A stretch of DNA of 64,000 nucleotides from Brevibacillus laterosporus LMG 15441 (GTDB taxonomy: Bacteria; Bacillota; Bacilli; Brevibacillales; Brevibacillaceae), in contig NZ_CP007806.1 in the NCBI RefSeq assembly GCF_000219535.2, forward strand, positions 4,794,501 through 4,858,500, written 5' to 3'. Positions 25,836 to 35,701 of the stretch are shown here, piece by piece. Position numbers and translations under genes: made by a program. The notes below the pieces were generated by a model. That model was not told the DNA's origin, did not search any database, and was given only the letters and a program-made list of their open reading frames with translations. Each line of letters starts with the position of its first letter. The stretch's first letter is position 1.

Positions 25836-26690
25836 CTATCGGCTACGTAGCATATTTGCTGTACTCATCATCTGATCGCTAATTGATAGCGCACGTGCAT
25901 TAAATTGGTAGGCACGTTGAGCTAGCATAAGCTGAGTCATTTCGTGATTCAGCTCTACGTTTGAAGTTTCCAGCATGCCTTGGCGCAGTTGACCTTCACC
26001 ACTAGCATAATCAATTCTGGTCATACCTGCCAAATCAGCGGCGTTATTCGTAATACGTAGATTATTTTGACCTACTCTCTCATATCGATCTTGGTTTTTA
26101 ATCTTAAATAAAGGAATTGTACTGATAGATGCTGACTTTCCATTAACAAGGATTTCACCGTGATCGTTGACAGTAATTTGTCCGCCTTGCGGGTCATCGA
26201 TATCAATTTCAATACCTGAAGCGTCGACAAGTACTTCACCAGTAGCCGTTAGCAGATTATACCGCTCATTTGCATTCTTTTGCAAATGGAAATTACCATT
26301 ACGTGTTGCATAATACTCTTCTGCAGGGCGTCCATTACGGAAAATGACTTGTCCGTTTTCATCCATCATTTGCTTGCGGACTATAAACATGCCGTCGCCT
26401 TCAATCATAAGGTCAGTGGGAGCTTCTGTCGTAAGCACTCCACCTTGCTTTAGACTGGTGCGGGTCATGCCCAGCTTCACACCGCTTCCAATAGAGATGC
26501 CCGCTGGCGTATTACGATTGACTTGATCCGTAACTGGTTGTTTGTCCATAGTGTCTGACAACAACTCGGAAAAATCTGCGCTGCTCCCCTTAAAACCTAC
26601 AGTGTTCACATTAGCAATGTTATTTGATGTAACGTCAAGCACCTGTTGGACAGCACGCAGGGCAGATGTAGAAATATTTAATGATTGCAT
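25836..26690 (-). CDS. flhP: Flagellar hook-basal body protein FlhP (FlgG-like)
   Basis: This 284-residue rod/hook-family protein has the N-terminal motif SALRAVQQVLDVTSNNIANVNTVGFKG, the central DLMIEGDGMFIV block and the C-terminal helix SNVELNHEMTQLMLAQRAYQFNARAL. All three are standard for FlgF/FlgG proteins. It is exported by the flagellar secretion apparatus without a signal peptide. In Bacillus subtilis flhO and flhP sit beside mbl and encode the distal rod proteins, and the same order occurs here. It starts 18 bases after flhO, with GGGGAG before the ATG. Confidence 0.93.
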   Translation of the reverse strand: MQSLNISTSALRAVQQVLDVTSNNIANVNTVGFKGSSADFSELLSDTMDKQPVTDQVNRNTPAGISIGSGVKLGMTRTSLKQGGVLTTEAPTDLMIEGDGMFIVRKQMMDENGQVIFRNGRPAEEYYATRNGNFHLQKNANERYNLLTATGEVLVDASGIEIDIDDPQGGQITVNDHGEILVNGKSASISTIPLFKIKNQDRYERVGQNNLRITNNAADLAGMTRIDYASGEGQLRQGMLETSNVELNHEMTQLMLAQRAYQFNARALSISDQMMSTANMLRSR

Positions 26691-26708
26691 GCAGGCTCCC
26701 CTTTTCTA

Positions 26709-27611
26709 TTAGGTTACACGTCCAACTTCATTTACGGCTTTATCCATCGTACCGTCCAATGTGGTAATTACGCGCTGATTTGCTTCATACGATCTCATTA
26801 CCGTCATCATATCAGTCATTGTACGGGTTGGATCAACATTGGCACGCTCAATCCATCCTTGTCGGATAGCATAGCGCCCAGTGTCAGTACCGTCAAGAGC
26901 TTGTACATCCTCAGGATTTTGCGGACGAAATACATTGTTTCCCTCACGCACCATTTGAAAAGGATTATTTGCTTTTACAAGTCCTAATTGACGTGTCGTA
27001 CCGTCTGACAGGTGAATGAGTCCATCAGCATCAATCGTTATTTTCCCATCTAATAGACCCGTGTCATCACTAATCTGAATAGGACGATTATCATTGCCTA
27101 ACAGATAGTAGCCATCAGAATTCACCAGATATCCTTGGGTATTTACATTCCAATTCCCATTGCGTCCATAGCGAATTTGTTCCGCTGTTGCCGTCCCGTT
27201 TACGTTTTCCAATTTAGCTACACTAACAAATAGCTTAGGCTGAACTGGTTTCCGATTAAAGAGGGGGGCATTTTCCGGGATTGGCAGGTTATCCGTCAAA
27301 GCAACATCATACGGATTATTACTCTCAGCAATATCGCCTTGAATAAAGTTAGAAATCGATTCAGACATATAGACACCTTGATGCAGTCTGCCGATTTGTA
27401 CCGAATGCCTGTCAATCTTCGGGTAGCCCTTTACCTCGGGACCTTCTTCATCATTCATACGCATCAATAGCTCTTCAGGAAACGAGCGTAGCACGCCCTC
27501 ATTCTGTTTGTATCCTGGTGTATTTATGTTGGCCAAATTGTTAGCCAACGCCTCTTGACGGTTCTGCAATGCCACCATGCCGGAGCCGGCCGTGTATAGC
27601 CCTCTAATCAA
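26709..27611 (-). CDS. flhO: Flagellar hook-basal body protein FlhO (FlgF/FlgG-like)
   Basis: This 300-residue paralogue of FlhP begins IRGLYTAGSGMVALQNRQEA, with the rod signature NNLANINTPGYKQ and the C-terminal block ERANVDPTRTMTDMMTVMRSYEANQRVI. It should form part of the flagellar rod. The start codon is TTG at 27611, seven to eight bases after AAGGAGGAG; no nearer ATG fits. It begins 12 bases after mbl, and the two are likely co-transcribed. Confidence 0.93.
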   Translation of the reverse strand: MIRGLYTAGSGMVALQNRQEALANNLANINTPGYKQNEGVLRSFPEELLMRMNDEEGPEVKGYPKIDRHSVQIGRLHQGVYMSESISNFIQGDIAESNNPYDVALTDNLPIPENAPLFNRKPVQPKLFVSVAKLENVNGTATAEQIRYGRNGNWNVNTQGYLVNSDGYYLLGNDNRPIQISDDTGLLDGKITIDADGLIHLSDGTTRQLGLVKANNPFQMVREGNNVFRPQNPEDVQALDGTDTGRYAIRQGWIERANVDPTRTMTDMMTVMRSYEANQRVITTLDGTMDKAVNEVGRVT

Positions 27612-27623
27612 GAGAACTCCTCC

Positions 27624-28631
27624 TTATCCAAAAAACTTTTTACGACTAGGAAGTTTATCCAGATAATCAAGCATCAAGCCTGTTCCTTTGGCTACGCAGT
27701 TCATGGGTTCTTCTGCAACCAATACAGGTACCTTCAGCTCGTCCATCAGCATTTGATCTAAACCGTGCAGGAGCGCTCCTCCGCCGGTCAAGAAAACTCC
27801 CTTATCAATAATATCGGCAGAAAGCTCTGGAGGTGTTCGTTCTAAAACATTTTTTGAAGCTTGTACGATCTGACTCACTGATTCAGCCAGGGAAATCTGT
27901 ACCTCCTGCGAACGAATCGTGATGGTTTGCGGCAAGCCACTTACCATATCACGTCCGCGGATGTCCATTTCATCCTGGCGTGAACCATAGACAGTTCCGA
28001 TCTGTACTTTGATGTCTTCAGCCGTCCGTTCTCCGATTAACATTTTATATTTACTCTTTATGTACCTCATAATGGCTAGGTCGAATTTATCACCAGCTAC
28101 TTTGATCGATGAGGCGGTGACGATATCTCCCATGGATAGAACCGCTACATCCGTGGTTCCACCGCCTATATCAACTACCATATTACCAGATGGTTGGTAA
28201 ATATCCATTCCAGCTCCGATAGCTGCCACCTTTGGTTCTTCTTCAATGAACACTTCACGTGCCCCTCCACTTCGCTCAGCAGCCTCACGGATTGCTTTTT
28301 GCTCAACAGATGTAATATTGGTTGGGCAGCAGATAAGAATACGAGGACGCGCGAAAAAGCTTTTTGCTCCGATTTTAGCCATAAAGTGTTTTAACATTGC
28401 TTCTGTAATCTCGAAATCAGCTATAACCCCATCACGCAAAGGACGAATCGCAATAATGTTTCCTGGTGTACGGCCGACCATACGATGTGCTTCGTTCCCG
28501 ACAGCCAAAACCTTTTTGGTATGATCATCTATTGCTACTACGGACGGTTCATCTAAAACAATGCCTCTGCCTTTAACATAAATTAACACATTGGCAGTTC
28601 CTAAGTCGATTCCAATATCTTTACTCAACAT
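27624..28631 (-). CDS. mbl: MreB-like cell-shape protein Mbl
   Basis: Mbl is a bacterial actin that polymerises under the membrane and guides lateral wall synthesis. The 335-residue protein shows the actin-fold nucleotide motifs: IGIDLGTANVLIYVKGRGI (phosphate 1), VVDIGGGTTDVAVLSMG (phosphate 2) and FLTGGGALLHGLDQML (adenosine). Assignment to Mbl rather than MreB rests on its place between spoIIID and flhO/flhP, as in Bacillus subtilis. Confidence 0.93.
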   Translation of the reverse strand: MLSKDIGIDLGTANVLIYVKGRGIVLDEPSVVAIDDHTKKVLAVGNEAHRMVGRTPGNIIAIRPLRDGVIADFEITEAMLKHFMAKIGAKSFFARPRILICCPTNITSVEQKAIREAAERSGGAREVFIEEEPKVAAIGAGMDIYQPSGNMVVDIGGGTTDVAVLSMGDIVTASSIKVAGDKFDLAIMRYIKSKYKMLIGERTAEDIKVQIGTVYGSRQDEMDIRGRDMVSGLPQTITIRSQEVQISLAESVSQIVQASKNVLERTPPELSADIIDKGVFLTGGGALLHGLDQMLMDELKVPVLVAEEPMNCVAKGTGLMLDYLDKLPSRKKFFG

Positions 28632-28727
28632 GAAAGGGCCTCCCTGTACTTACTAACCTTGCTACCTAATACTATAGGAATTATTTTGGAAATGTACAAG
28701 GAAAACCTTCATTAGATAAAATATTTC

Positions 28728-29012
28728 TTACACACTCTCTTCCTGCTCTCTGCGAGCCTTTTTATTCTTGCGCTTATACTTGATTTTGGTAGCCTCTCCA
28801 CCACGTAAATGACGAATTGCTTTATGATATTCTAAAATCTCTTTTACTTGGTTAGCCAGTTCGGGATTGATCTCTGGCAGCCTTTCCGTCAAATCCTTGT
28901 GGACCGTACTTTTGGACACTCCAAACTCCTTGGCGATCATGCGAACCGTATTGCGCGTTTCCACAATATATCTACCTATTTTAATGGTTCGCTCTTTGAT
29001 GTAATCGTGCAC
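28728..29012 (-). CDS. spoIIID: Sporulation transcriptional regulator SpoIIID
   Basis: This 94-residue DNA-binding protein controls mother-cell genes during sporulation, switching from the SigE to the SigK programme. The sequence is almost that of the B. subtilis protein: MHDYIKERTIKIG, helix-turn-helix MIAKEFGVSKSTVHKDLTE (about 24-42), RLPEINPELA and HLRGGEATK, then a basic tail. It starts with GTG at 29012 after GAGGCGAGGGG. A SigE promoter is expected upstream, but I could not pick one with confidence. Confidence 0.97.
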   Translation of the reverse strand: MHDYIKERTIKIGRYIVETRNTVRMIAKEFGVSKSTVHKDLTERLPEINPELANQVKEILEYHKAIRHLRGGEATKIKYKRKNKKARREQEESV

Positions 29013-29273
29013 GCCCCTCGCCTCCCAGCATCAAATTGTCTGATACAATATATGGGTTGAGGGGGACACATATTCTACATATCCTCATGTGACAAGCCAA
29101 CAAGTACCCATCTTTTTTTGAGGGTTTGTACACTAGCTAGGCAATTATCCGCACCACATCTAGGGTTTGGCTGCTTTTACACAACAACAGACCTGCCATA
29201 AAAAAAGAGCTGAGATTTCTCCCAACCCTTTTTTCCTAAGGCTATGCGACAGCTGTACTGAAACATTTTCCGT

Positions 29274-29993
29274 TTATTGCGGTTGTGCTTCTTTTAAAAA
29301 CTTGTGCGGATCAACGGAGTTTCCATCCATGCGAACTTCAAAGTGGAGATGTGCTTTTGCATCCTTCTCAAATACATTACGCCCTGCTGTACCGATGACC
29401 TGCCCTTGCTTAACTTCATCATTTTCCTTCACGGTAACTTTCTCCAAGCTCTGATATACACTTACCAGCTTATTGGCATGCTCGATTTCCACTAAATTTC
29501 CTACCAATTGATCATTGTAAACTTTCATAACTTTCCCGTCACCAGCAGCTGCTACATCAAATCCTTTACCGTTCGTAGAGATTAAATCAATCCCTGTATG
29601 CGGTACGAAAGAATCGTTAAATTTGACTAATGACTTAGATTGTTCATCAGCATTCGCTTCTTCATTGAAGAAACCCATGCCAATCTCATACATGACTTCT
29701 TTTGCTACCGGCCACGCAAGTGTCGGTGTCGTGTTGTTGACCGCAACAGCTTCCTCGTTCTCATGAACAGTAGCTGGTTTGTTTTCACCATTGACTACCG
29801 TCACCTTGTCAATTTGTTGTGGAGTCTTGGTTGCTTGATTTAGTAAGCTTCCTTGATACCACATCACGAATGCTAGGATAATTGCTGCTGTACCGATGTA
29901 GATAGCTGGGAATGCCCATTTTTTGCCTAGGATACTTCTCCATGTTGACTTTTTCATAGAAACAGGTTGTTTTTGATTTCTTTTATCTTCCAT
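29274..29993 (-). CDS. spoIIQ: SpoIIQ-like M23/LytM-domain sporulation protein
   Basis: I start at the ATG at 29993 (239 residues), eight bases after GAGG; the GTG at 30002 is inside the site. One membrane helix (about 27-46) anchors it. A LytM/M23 domain follows, with both zinc motifs intact: H132-x3-D136 in PHTGIDL and H215-x-H217 in HLHFEV. SpoIIQ, made in the forespore, pairs with mother-cell SpoIIIAH across the septal space and helps engulfment and the feeding channel. Context supports this: spoIID lies upstream and spoIIID downstream. The intact metal site differs from B. subtilis SpoIIQ, where the first histidine is missing, so enzymatic activity is possible. Confidence 0.88.
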   Translation of the reverse strand: MEDKRNQKQPVSMKKSTWRSILGKKWAFPAIYIGTAAIILAFVMWYQGSLLNQATKTPQQIDKVTVVNGENKPATVHENEEAVAVNNTTPTLAWPVAKEVMYEIGMGFFNEEANADEQSKSLVKFNDSFVPHTGIDLISTNGKGFDVAAAGDGKVMKVYNDQLVGNLVEIEHANKLVSVYQSLEKVTVKENDEVKQGQVIGTAGRNVFEKDAKAHLHFEVRMDGNSVDPHKFLKEAQPQ

Positions 29994-30079
29994 TTTGATC
30001 ACCTCATCCCTCAGTATCGCCAGTTTTTTGACGTATAAACCTGAGAAACAAGGGAAAACTAAAAAAATTTTCTCACACC

Positions 30080-31078
30080 TTATACTTTCATAACCTTCTG
30101 ATAATCTTGCAGGGTAATTCCTTTATAGTAGTATTTCACGATCTGCTCTGCTGATTTACCTGCTTTCGCCATGCCATTGGCTCCCCATTGACTCATGCCT
30201 ACTCCATGACCGTAGCCTTTTGTGGTGATCACTACATTTCCTTGTTTGATTTTCATAGAAAATGAACTAGAGGATAAACGCAGCTTTTCTCTTATTTCCT
30301 TTCCGCTAAACTCCTTTTCCCCTACTTTAATACGTCCAATCCGGTTACCGGCTGTTCGCTCCTCAATGGAATACCAATGGCCATCAGAAGCAGTCGCTAC
30401 AATCATTACACCTAGCCTTTGTTGAAATTGTTCAATTGGAATCTGAACGCTTTGTTCATACCTAGGAGAATCAATATCCCAAGGACTAGCTACACTCCGC
30501 AAATAGGGAATACGGGATGACCAGTAATCCTCTGCATTCTCGGTAAATCCATTACTGGTTGAAAAAAAGGTAGCTTCAATTGGCTTACCTTCATAGGTTA
30601 GTACTTTGCCAATAGTACCTTTAACAGCTTGATGAATCCGATTTTGCTTCCACTCATACTGCTTTCCCCACATTTTCTTTCGCTCTGCTTCTCCTAAGAA
30701 GGCTTGGTGCTTCACTGTATCAAGAACATGCGACCCCTTAGGTACGTCTTTAAAATCACCCTCCGCCAATCGCCGGACAATATAGGTTCGAGCTGCCATT
30801 GCTTGGGCTTTCAGTGCCTCTAGCTCAAATTCGGCTGGCATTTCCGCCGCAACCACACCCTCGATATACGTCTCTAGCGGCATTTTTTCAATCTTATTTG
30901 ATTTGCTACGAAAGACATTTATCTGAGGCTGGTTGTCCGAATAGGATTCACCCTGCTGTTCCACCATCACAACAGGGGCTACTGCTGGATCGGGCGTGTG
31001 ATACATGACTAGAGCCGCCGGTACAAAAACAAGGAGAATCGGTAGAGCGAAGATGAGAAAAAGAAGGTAACGCCTCAT
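30080..31078 (-). CDS. spoIID: Stage II sporulation protein D
   Basis: SpoIID is a membrane-anchored lytic transglycosylase that thins septal peptidoglycan during engulfment, acting with SpoIIM and SpoIIP. The 332-residue protein has an N-terminal membrane anchor (about 4-27). The SpoIID domain shows MPLETYIEGVVAAEMPAEFELEALKAQAMAARTY with the catalytic Glu region, ATFFSTSNGFTENAEDYW, and the C-terminal GYGHGVGMSQWGANGMA signature. GGGGG precedes the ATG. spoIIQ follows after 86 bases. Confidence 0.97.
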   Translation of the reverse strand: MRRYLLFLIFALPILLVFVPAALVMYHTPDPAVAPVVMVEQQGESYSDNQPQINVFRSKSNKIEKMPLETYIEGVVAAEMPAEFELEALKAQAMAARTYIVRRLAEGDFKDVPKGSHVLDTVKHQAFLGEAERKKMWGKQYEWKQNRIHQAVKGTIGKVLTYEGKPIEATFFSTSNGFTENAEDYWSSRIPYLRSVASPWDIDSPRYEQSVQIPIEQFQQRLGVMIVATASDGHWYSIEERTAGNRIGRIKVGEKEFSGKEIREKLRLSSSSFSMKIKQGNVVITTKGYGHGVGMSQWGANGMAKAGKSAEQIVKYYYKGITLQDYQKVMKV

Positions 31079-31178
31079 AAAAAATCCCCCTGCCTTTTCA
31101 ACTAGACAACCTGCTGCTGTACTAGTCTATGAATGAAGGCAAGAGGATAGAACGATTTACAAGATTAGAAAAAGCAAG

Positions 31179-32354
31179 TTAAGAGAGACGTCCTACGAAG
31201 CGACCCATACGCTCTAGCGCCCTCTCCAATTGTTCAAAGGATGTAGCGTATGAGCAACGAATATATCCCTCTCCACTAGTACCAAATACATCGCCTGGAA
31301 CAACTGCTACCTTTTCTTCCATTAGCAAACGCTCTGCAAATTCAGCGGATGCTAATCCAGTAGAAGCGATAGATGGGAAGGCATAGAAGGCTCCCGCTGG
31401 TCTATGGCATGAAAGTCCCATTTCAGAGAAGCTTTTGACAACAAAGTTACGGCGTTGGCCATAGCTCTCTACCATACGATCTACATCGTCACGCCCTCCA
31501 CGCAAGGCTTCTAGGGCTCCCATCTGTCCAGTAATCGGGGCACAAAGCATCGTATATTGATGGATTTTTAACATACCCTGCAATAAATCTTCCGGAGCAC
31601 ATACATAACCTAGACGCCAGCCTGTCATAGCAAAAGATTTAGAGAATCCAGAAATCAGGATCGTACGCTCCTTCATCCCTGGTAAGCTCACAATACTCTC
31701 ATGCTTTTGGTCAAAGGTTAGCTCAGCATAAATTTCATCAGAGAGGACGAGTAAATCATGCTTGGTTAAGATCGGCTCTAATTCCTTCCATTCCTCCAAG
31801 CTCATAATGCTGCCAGTCGGATTGTTCGGATAACAAAAAATAATCGCGCGAGTTTTCTCCGTAATTTTGGCTTCTAGTTCCTGTGGTGTCAGTTTAAATT
31901 GGTTTTCTGCATACGTGTGTAAAAAGACAGGCACTCCACCAGCCAAACGAATGACAGGCTCGTAGGAAACATAGCATGGCTCAACAATTAGCACCTCGTC
32001 ACCTGGATTAATAATCGCTCGAAGCGCAATATCAATCGCTTCACTCGCTCCTACTGTCACCATAATTTCTTTGGCAGGGTCGTAGGAAACACCGATTAGC
32101 TCCTCTGTGTAGCGCTGAATCTCTTTTCGCAAATCCATGAGTCCTGCATTGGAGGTATAAGCCGTATAGCCGCATTCCAAAGAAGAGATAGATGCCTCAC
32201 GAATACGCCAAGGCGTCACGAAGTCAGGCTCTCCTACCCCTAGAGAAATGACACCTTCCATAGAAGCTGCCAAATCAAAAAAGCGGCGAATGCCAGAAGG
32301 TTTAAGTTCTCCTACGATGGCTGACAAACGGCTTTTATTAGTCACCTGACTCAT
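31179..32354 (-). CDS. alaT: PLP-dependent aminotransferase, probable alanine transaminase AlaT
   Basis: This 391-residue fold-type I class I/II aminotransferase shows the substrate loop GVGEPDF at 39-45, SNAGLMDLRKEI, the PLP-binding YPNNPTGS (175-182), DEIYAEL, and the Schiff-base Lys239 in SGFSKSFAMTGWRLG. Its ATG overlaps the stop of the Lrp-type regulator gene by four bases (ATGA), so they are translationally coupled. The pair matches the B. subtilis yugG-yugH locus, now called alaR-alaT, in which the enzyme makes alanine from pyruvate. Other amino donors or acceptors remain possible. Confidence 0.88.
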   Translation of the reverse strand: MSQVTNKSRLSAIVGELKPSGIRRFFDLAASMEGVISLGVGEPDFVTPWRIREASISSLECGYTAYTSNAGLMDLRKEIQRYTEELIGVSYDPAKEIMVTVGASEAIDIALRAIINPGDEVLIVEPCYVSYEPVIRLAGGVPVFLHTYAENQFKLTPQELEAKITEKTRAIIFCYPNNPTGSIMSLEEWKELEPILTKHDLLVLSDEIYAELTFDQKHESIVSLPGMKERTILISGFSKSFAMTGWRLGYVCAPEDLLQGMLKIHQYTMLCAPITGQMGALEALRGGRDDVDRMVESYGQRRNFVVKSFSEMGLSCHRPAGAFYAFPSIASTGLASAEFAERLLMEEKVAVVPGDVFGTSGEGYIRCSYATSFEQLERALERMGRFVGRLS

Positions 32355-32851
32355 GGCGTTACCACCATCCTGCGATCGTCATCATTATCTTCTAAAATAG
32401 TACCATCGTGCTTGTAGCGCTTCAAAATAAAGTGAGTCGCTGTAGAAACAACGTTATCTAAAACAGCTAATTTCTTCGTAACAAAGTTAGCAACCTCATG
32501 CATTGTTTTGCCTTCTAATACTACTGAAATATCATAGCCAGCTCCTGACATCAGGTATACGGCCTTTACTTCAGGAAAACGCGAGATGCGCTCTGCTACC
32601 TTTTCAAAACCAACCTCACGAATCGGTGTTACTTTCACATCAATCATGGCTGTTACATTATGATTATCCTCAACACGATCCCAGTTGATCAGTGCTGGAT
32701 ATTTCACAATAATCTTCTCAGATTGCAGACGCTTAATCTCTGCTTCAATCTCTTCTTCTGTACTATCCAACAAGAGCGCAAGTTGTTTATTGCTCAGTCG
32801 GCAATTTTCTTCCAGGAGCATTAGCAGTTTTTTGCTTTTCACAGTCTCCAT
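32351..32851 (-). CDS. alaR: Lrp/AsnC-family regulator, probable AlaR
   Basis: This 166-residue protein has an N-terminal winged helix (about 6-55, NCRLSNKQLALLLDSTEEEIEAEI) and a C-terminal RAM/AsnC ligand domain with DVKVTPIREVGFEKVAERI and YLMSGAGYDISVVLEG. Lrp-type proteins sense amino acids and form oligomers on DNA. The four-base overlap with the aminotransferase and the B. subtilis parallel indicate that it controls that gene, probably in response to alanine. Confidence 0.9.
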   Translation of the reverse strand: METVKSKKLLMLLEENCRLSNKQLALLLDSTEEEIEAEIKRLQSEKIIVKYPALINWDRVEDNHNVTAMIDVKVTPIREVGFEKVAERISRFPEVKAVYLMSGAGYDISVVLEGKTMHEVANFVTKKLAVLDNVVSTATHFILKRYKHDGTILEDNDDDRRMVVTP

Positions 32852-32953
32852 GATCTTCTTCTCCCATCCATTACATGCTGATTTTGTTATCAGTTATTTT
32901 TGCTTATCCATCATCTTACCACGGGTTTCGAACTCATCCCAGTACAAATGTAG

Positions 32954-32981
32954 AAAATCCCTCACCAAAAGGCAAGGGATT
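32954..32981 (-). terminator. Terminator after murA
   Basis: AATCCCT (32956-32962) and AGGGATT (32975-32981) form a seven-bp stem extended by wobble pairs. TTTTC follows on minus. Confidence 0.7.
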
Positions 32982-33009
32982 CCCAGACCTATCCAGCCTA
33001 ATTTATACG

Positions 33010-34344
33010 TTACGCAAAATTAGGAGATAGATTTACTTTCAAGGCTTTCGCTGTTACTTTTTCAGAGCTTGGAGCTACTTGCTCTTCTACCTTCACACGC
33101 TTTACATTTGCACCTAGCATTTGCAATTTTTCAGTGAAGTTCACATAACCTCGGTCAAGGTGATGCAAGCCGCCTACTTCTGTCTCACCTTCAGCAATCA
33201 GTCCAGCCAAAATCAGTGCAGCACCGGCACGCAGGTCAGTAGCACTCACTTTAGCACCAGTGAGTGGCACATTCCCTTCGACAATAGCACTGCGACCTTC
33301 AATCTTGATATTAGCACTCATGCGTCTAAATTCCTCGACATGCATGAAACGATTTTCAAATACAGTTTCCGTAATAATGCTTGTCCCTTCCGAAGCAAGC
33401 TGTAACGCCATCATTTGCGACTGCATATCAGTTGGAAACCCTGGATGCGGTAATGTTTTCAAGTCTACTGCTTTCAATGAACCCTTGCGAGTAACACGAA
33501 TGCCGTTTTCTTGTTCATCAACAGTAACACCCATTTCACGAAGCTTAGCAGTTACAGATTTGACATGATCGGAAATAATTCCTTCAATAAACACATCTCC
33601 ACCTGTAATAGCTGCTGCCACCATAAAGGTTCCGGCTTCAATGCGGTCAGGGATCACACAATGTGTGCAGCCCTTCATGCTCTCTACGCCTTCAATTCGA
33701 ATGGAACCTGTACCAGCTCCACGAATTTTAGCGCCCATGCCATTTAAGAAGTTAGCCAAATCCACAATCTCTGGCTCTTCTGCTGCATTTTCAATAATTG
33801 TTGTTCCTTCAGCTAGACATGCAGCCATCATAATATTTTCAGTAGCCCCTACACTTGCAACATCCAGATAGATTTTTGCTCCTTGCAGGCGACCATTAAC
33901 ATTCGCTTCAATAAATCCTTGGCCAATCTCAATTTTAGCACCCATCGCTTCAAAACCTTTAAGGTGCTGATCAATTGGACGCGTACCAATCGCACATCCA
34001 CCAGGCAACGCAATACGAGCTTTTCCTTTACGCGCAAGCAAAGGTCCCATCACAAGGAATGATGCTCTCATTTTGCGTACCAATTCATAAGGCGCTTCTA
34101 CACCCTTTAAATCAGTCGCATTAATGGTTAACATTTCATTTTGATATGTAATGTCAATTTGCAGGGTTTTAAGCAATTCACAAATTGTATGGACATCATC
34201 CAATCCAGGAACGTCATGAATGATAGATATTCCTTCTTCTGCCAAAATAGATGCAGCAATAATCGGTAGAACCGCATTCTTCGCACCAGAAACCTTTACG
34301 TTTCCTGCTAATGCCTTACCACCGCGGACAATAATTTTTTCCAA
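33010..34344 (-). CDS. murA: UDP-GlcNAc 1-carboxyvinyltransferase MurA
   Basis: MurA transfers enolpyruvate from PEP to UDP-GlcNAc, the first committed step of peptidoglycan synthesis and the target of fosfomycin. The 444-residue protein has the inside-out barrel motifs: Lys22 and Asn23 in [10 protein letters not shown], the catalytic loop [11 protein letters not shown] with Cys117 and Arg120-121 region, PDRIEAGTF and [13 protein letters not shown]. It is a little longer than usual because of a C-terminal tail ([12 protein letters not shown]...). It lies 20 bases after ywmB, in the same order as in B. subtilis. Confidence 0.97.
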   Translation of the reverse strand: MEKIIVRGGKALAGNVKVSGAKNAVLPIIAASILAEEGISIIHDVPGLDDVHTICELLKTLQIDITYQNEMLTINATDLKGVEAPYELVRKMRASFLVMGPLLARKGKARIALPGGCAIGTRPIDQHLKGFEAMGAKIEIGQGFIEANVNGRLQGAKIYLDVASVGATENIMMAACLAEGTTIIENAAEEPEIVDLANFLNGMGAKIRGAGTGSIRIEGVESMKGCTHCVIPDRIEAGTFMVAAAITGGDVFIEGIISDHVKSVTAKLREMGVTVDEQENGIRVTRKGSLKAVDLKTLPHPGFPTDMQSQMMALQLASEGTSIITETVFENRFMHVEEFRRMSANIKIEGRSAIVEGNVPLTGAKVSATDLRAGAALILAGLIAEGETEVGGLHHLDRGYVNFTEKLQMLGANVKRVKVEEQVAPSSEKVTAKALKVNLSPNFA

Positions 34345-34364
34345 TGTTATACCCCTCCGCGTGC

Positions 34365-35114
34365 TTAGTATTCCGCTGTGATGATAGGTGTCCCTAAGGT
34401 GATCCTAGTCAATTGGTTCAACGAATCCACATGTGTCGCTACTTGCACATTCATTTTCTGATCGTTGGTTATTATATACGGCTTCCATTGCGCGGTAAAG
34501 CCCGAAATACTAGTCACAGATTCATCCTGTAATCGCTCAACTTCTTGTGCTTGGAGGAGGGCAAAAACCTTATTAATCCTAGCCTCCTGCCAACCATCAC
34601 TCAGTGTATCATTGTATATTCCGCGAATACAAGTGCTAAATTGCGGAATCAGACCCCTTCTTTTGGTCTCAGCCACAACTTTTTCATACGCTCTTTCCAT
34701 ATCTTGCGCATGAATCCGCTTCCCTTCCAACGAGATCACCAAATATACGCTGATGTTATGGGGCTCAGGTAATCCTATCAAGCGAATATGAAGCTTGGTT
34801 TGACCCACTTTTCCTTCGGTTTGATAGATGAGCTGTTTTCCCTCTGCGGTTACTGCTTGTGCAGAAGGTATCCCCAGAATACCGCTCCATTCATGACCGA
34901 GAGAAAGAAACTCTGTAGCCGTGCTAAGAGTTGCAAGCTGTATACTGGTCCGATGCTCAATGTCGGTTATGGTAGCCTCAGTGGCTTCGGCAGCTTCTAT
35001 TAACTGCGCTGCCACAGATGCTTTGGTTACTTGTGTCCAATAGGAAAAGCCACTTGCAACAAACAGCCCAATACACAACAAGACAACATAGACCATAGAT
35101 ATATGCTTTTTCAT
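34365..35114 (-). CDS. ywmB: YwmB-family protein
   Basis: This protein (249 residues from the ATG at 35114) has an N-terminal hydrophobic helix (about 6-23) and an exported domain of the YwmB/DUF1779 family (TATA-box-binding-protein-like fold in databases). Landmarks are [11 protein letters not shown] and [29 protein letters not shown] precedes this ATG; the GTG at 35135 lies upstream of the site. Its function is unknown. The gene order ywzB-ywmB-murA is the same as in B. subtilis, which argues for a link to wall synthesis or sporulation. Confidence 0.88.
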   Translation of the reverse strand: MKKHISMVYVVLLCIGLFVASGFSYWTQVTKASVAAQLIEAAEATEATITDIEHRTSIQLATLSTATEFLSLGHEWSGILGIPSAQAVTAEGKQLIYQTEGKVGQTKLHIRLIGLPEPHNISVYLVISLEGKRIHAQDMERAYEKVVAETKRRGLIPQFSTCIRGIYNDTLSDGWQEARINKVFALLQAQEVERLQDESVTSISGFTAQWKPYIITNDQKMNVQVATHVDSLNQLTRITLGTPIITAEY

Positions 35115-35189
35115 TCTTTCCCTCTCCCCGTACACTTTTTCTATATCTTAATAGTCATTGTGTACGTAAAATTGGAGGGTTATACCAAT

Positions 35190-35438
35190 CTACTGAAACA
35201 ATTGATTCAGTAACAGAGAATAACCTAAATAGTCCATGAAAAAACGTGCTACTCCATGTCCGATAACAATGGAAAGCAAGATTTGTAACAGCTTGGTTTG
35301 GGCACTATCTGCACGTTTTACAAATAGATCAAAGCGAAAAGCTTGTATAGCCCACCAGCTAATACCTATACAGATGACAGAAATAAGAATCATCATCAAG
35401 GAGTAAAGTCCATTTGAACCGAGCAACAAAACTCTCAC
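35190..35438 (-). CDS. ywzB: YwzB-family (DUF1146) small membrane protein
   Basis: This 82-residue protein has two hydrophobic helices (about 12-31 and 50-75). It has the DUF1146 pattern: a first helix ending WWAIQAFRFDLFVK and the second segment LLQILLSIVIGHGVARFFMDYL. The start is GTG. In B. subtilis ywzB sits between the atp operon and ywmB; here the nuo operon has been placed in between. Its function is unknown. Confidence 0.85.
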   Translation of the reverse strand: MRVLLLGSNGLYSLMMILISVICIGISWWAIQAFRFDLFVKRADSAQTKLLQILLSIVIGHGVARFFMDYLGYSLLLNQLFQ

Positions 35439-35637
35439 TTCTTTCTATAAACTCATTTTCCATTTTTGTAATGTTTCCCTGCGTGAATTCTTTTACTACT
35501 TTACCATAGACCTGTTGGCATTGAAAGGAAAAGGCGCTAGATATCATAGAGATGTTAGAAACTTTATAGGTAGTAAAAAAATTAACGATTTCTCAGCCTC
35601 TGATCCATTAGTAGGACAGAACAAACATACGCTTTTT

Positions 35638-35672
35638 TCTAATAAAAAGAGGACAGCCGATAGCCATCCTCT
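35638..35672 (-). terminator. Terminator of the nuo operon
   Basis: On minus, AGAGGATGGC and the matching 3' arm (35648-35672) form a stem of about ten pairs with wobbles, followed by TTTTTATT. No comparable hairpin is seen between the nuo genes. Confidence 0.8.
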
Positions 35673-35701
35673 GTGTTTTCTCTATTCCCTGACATTCTTG
35701 C

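Noticed and set aside
34365-35114. Reading the YwmB-type protein as a TATA-box-binding transcription factor
   Set aside because: The name comes from fold similarity only; the protein has an export/anchor helix and no DNA-binding feature I can see.
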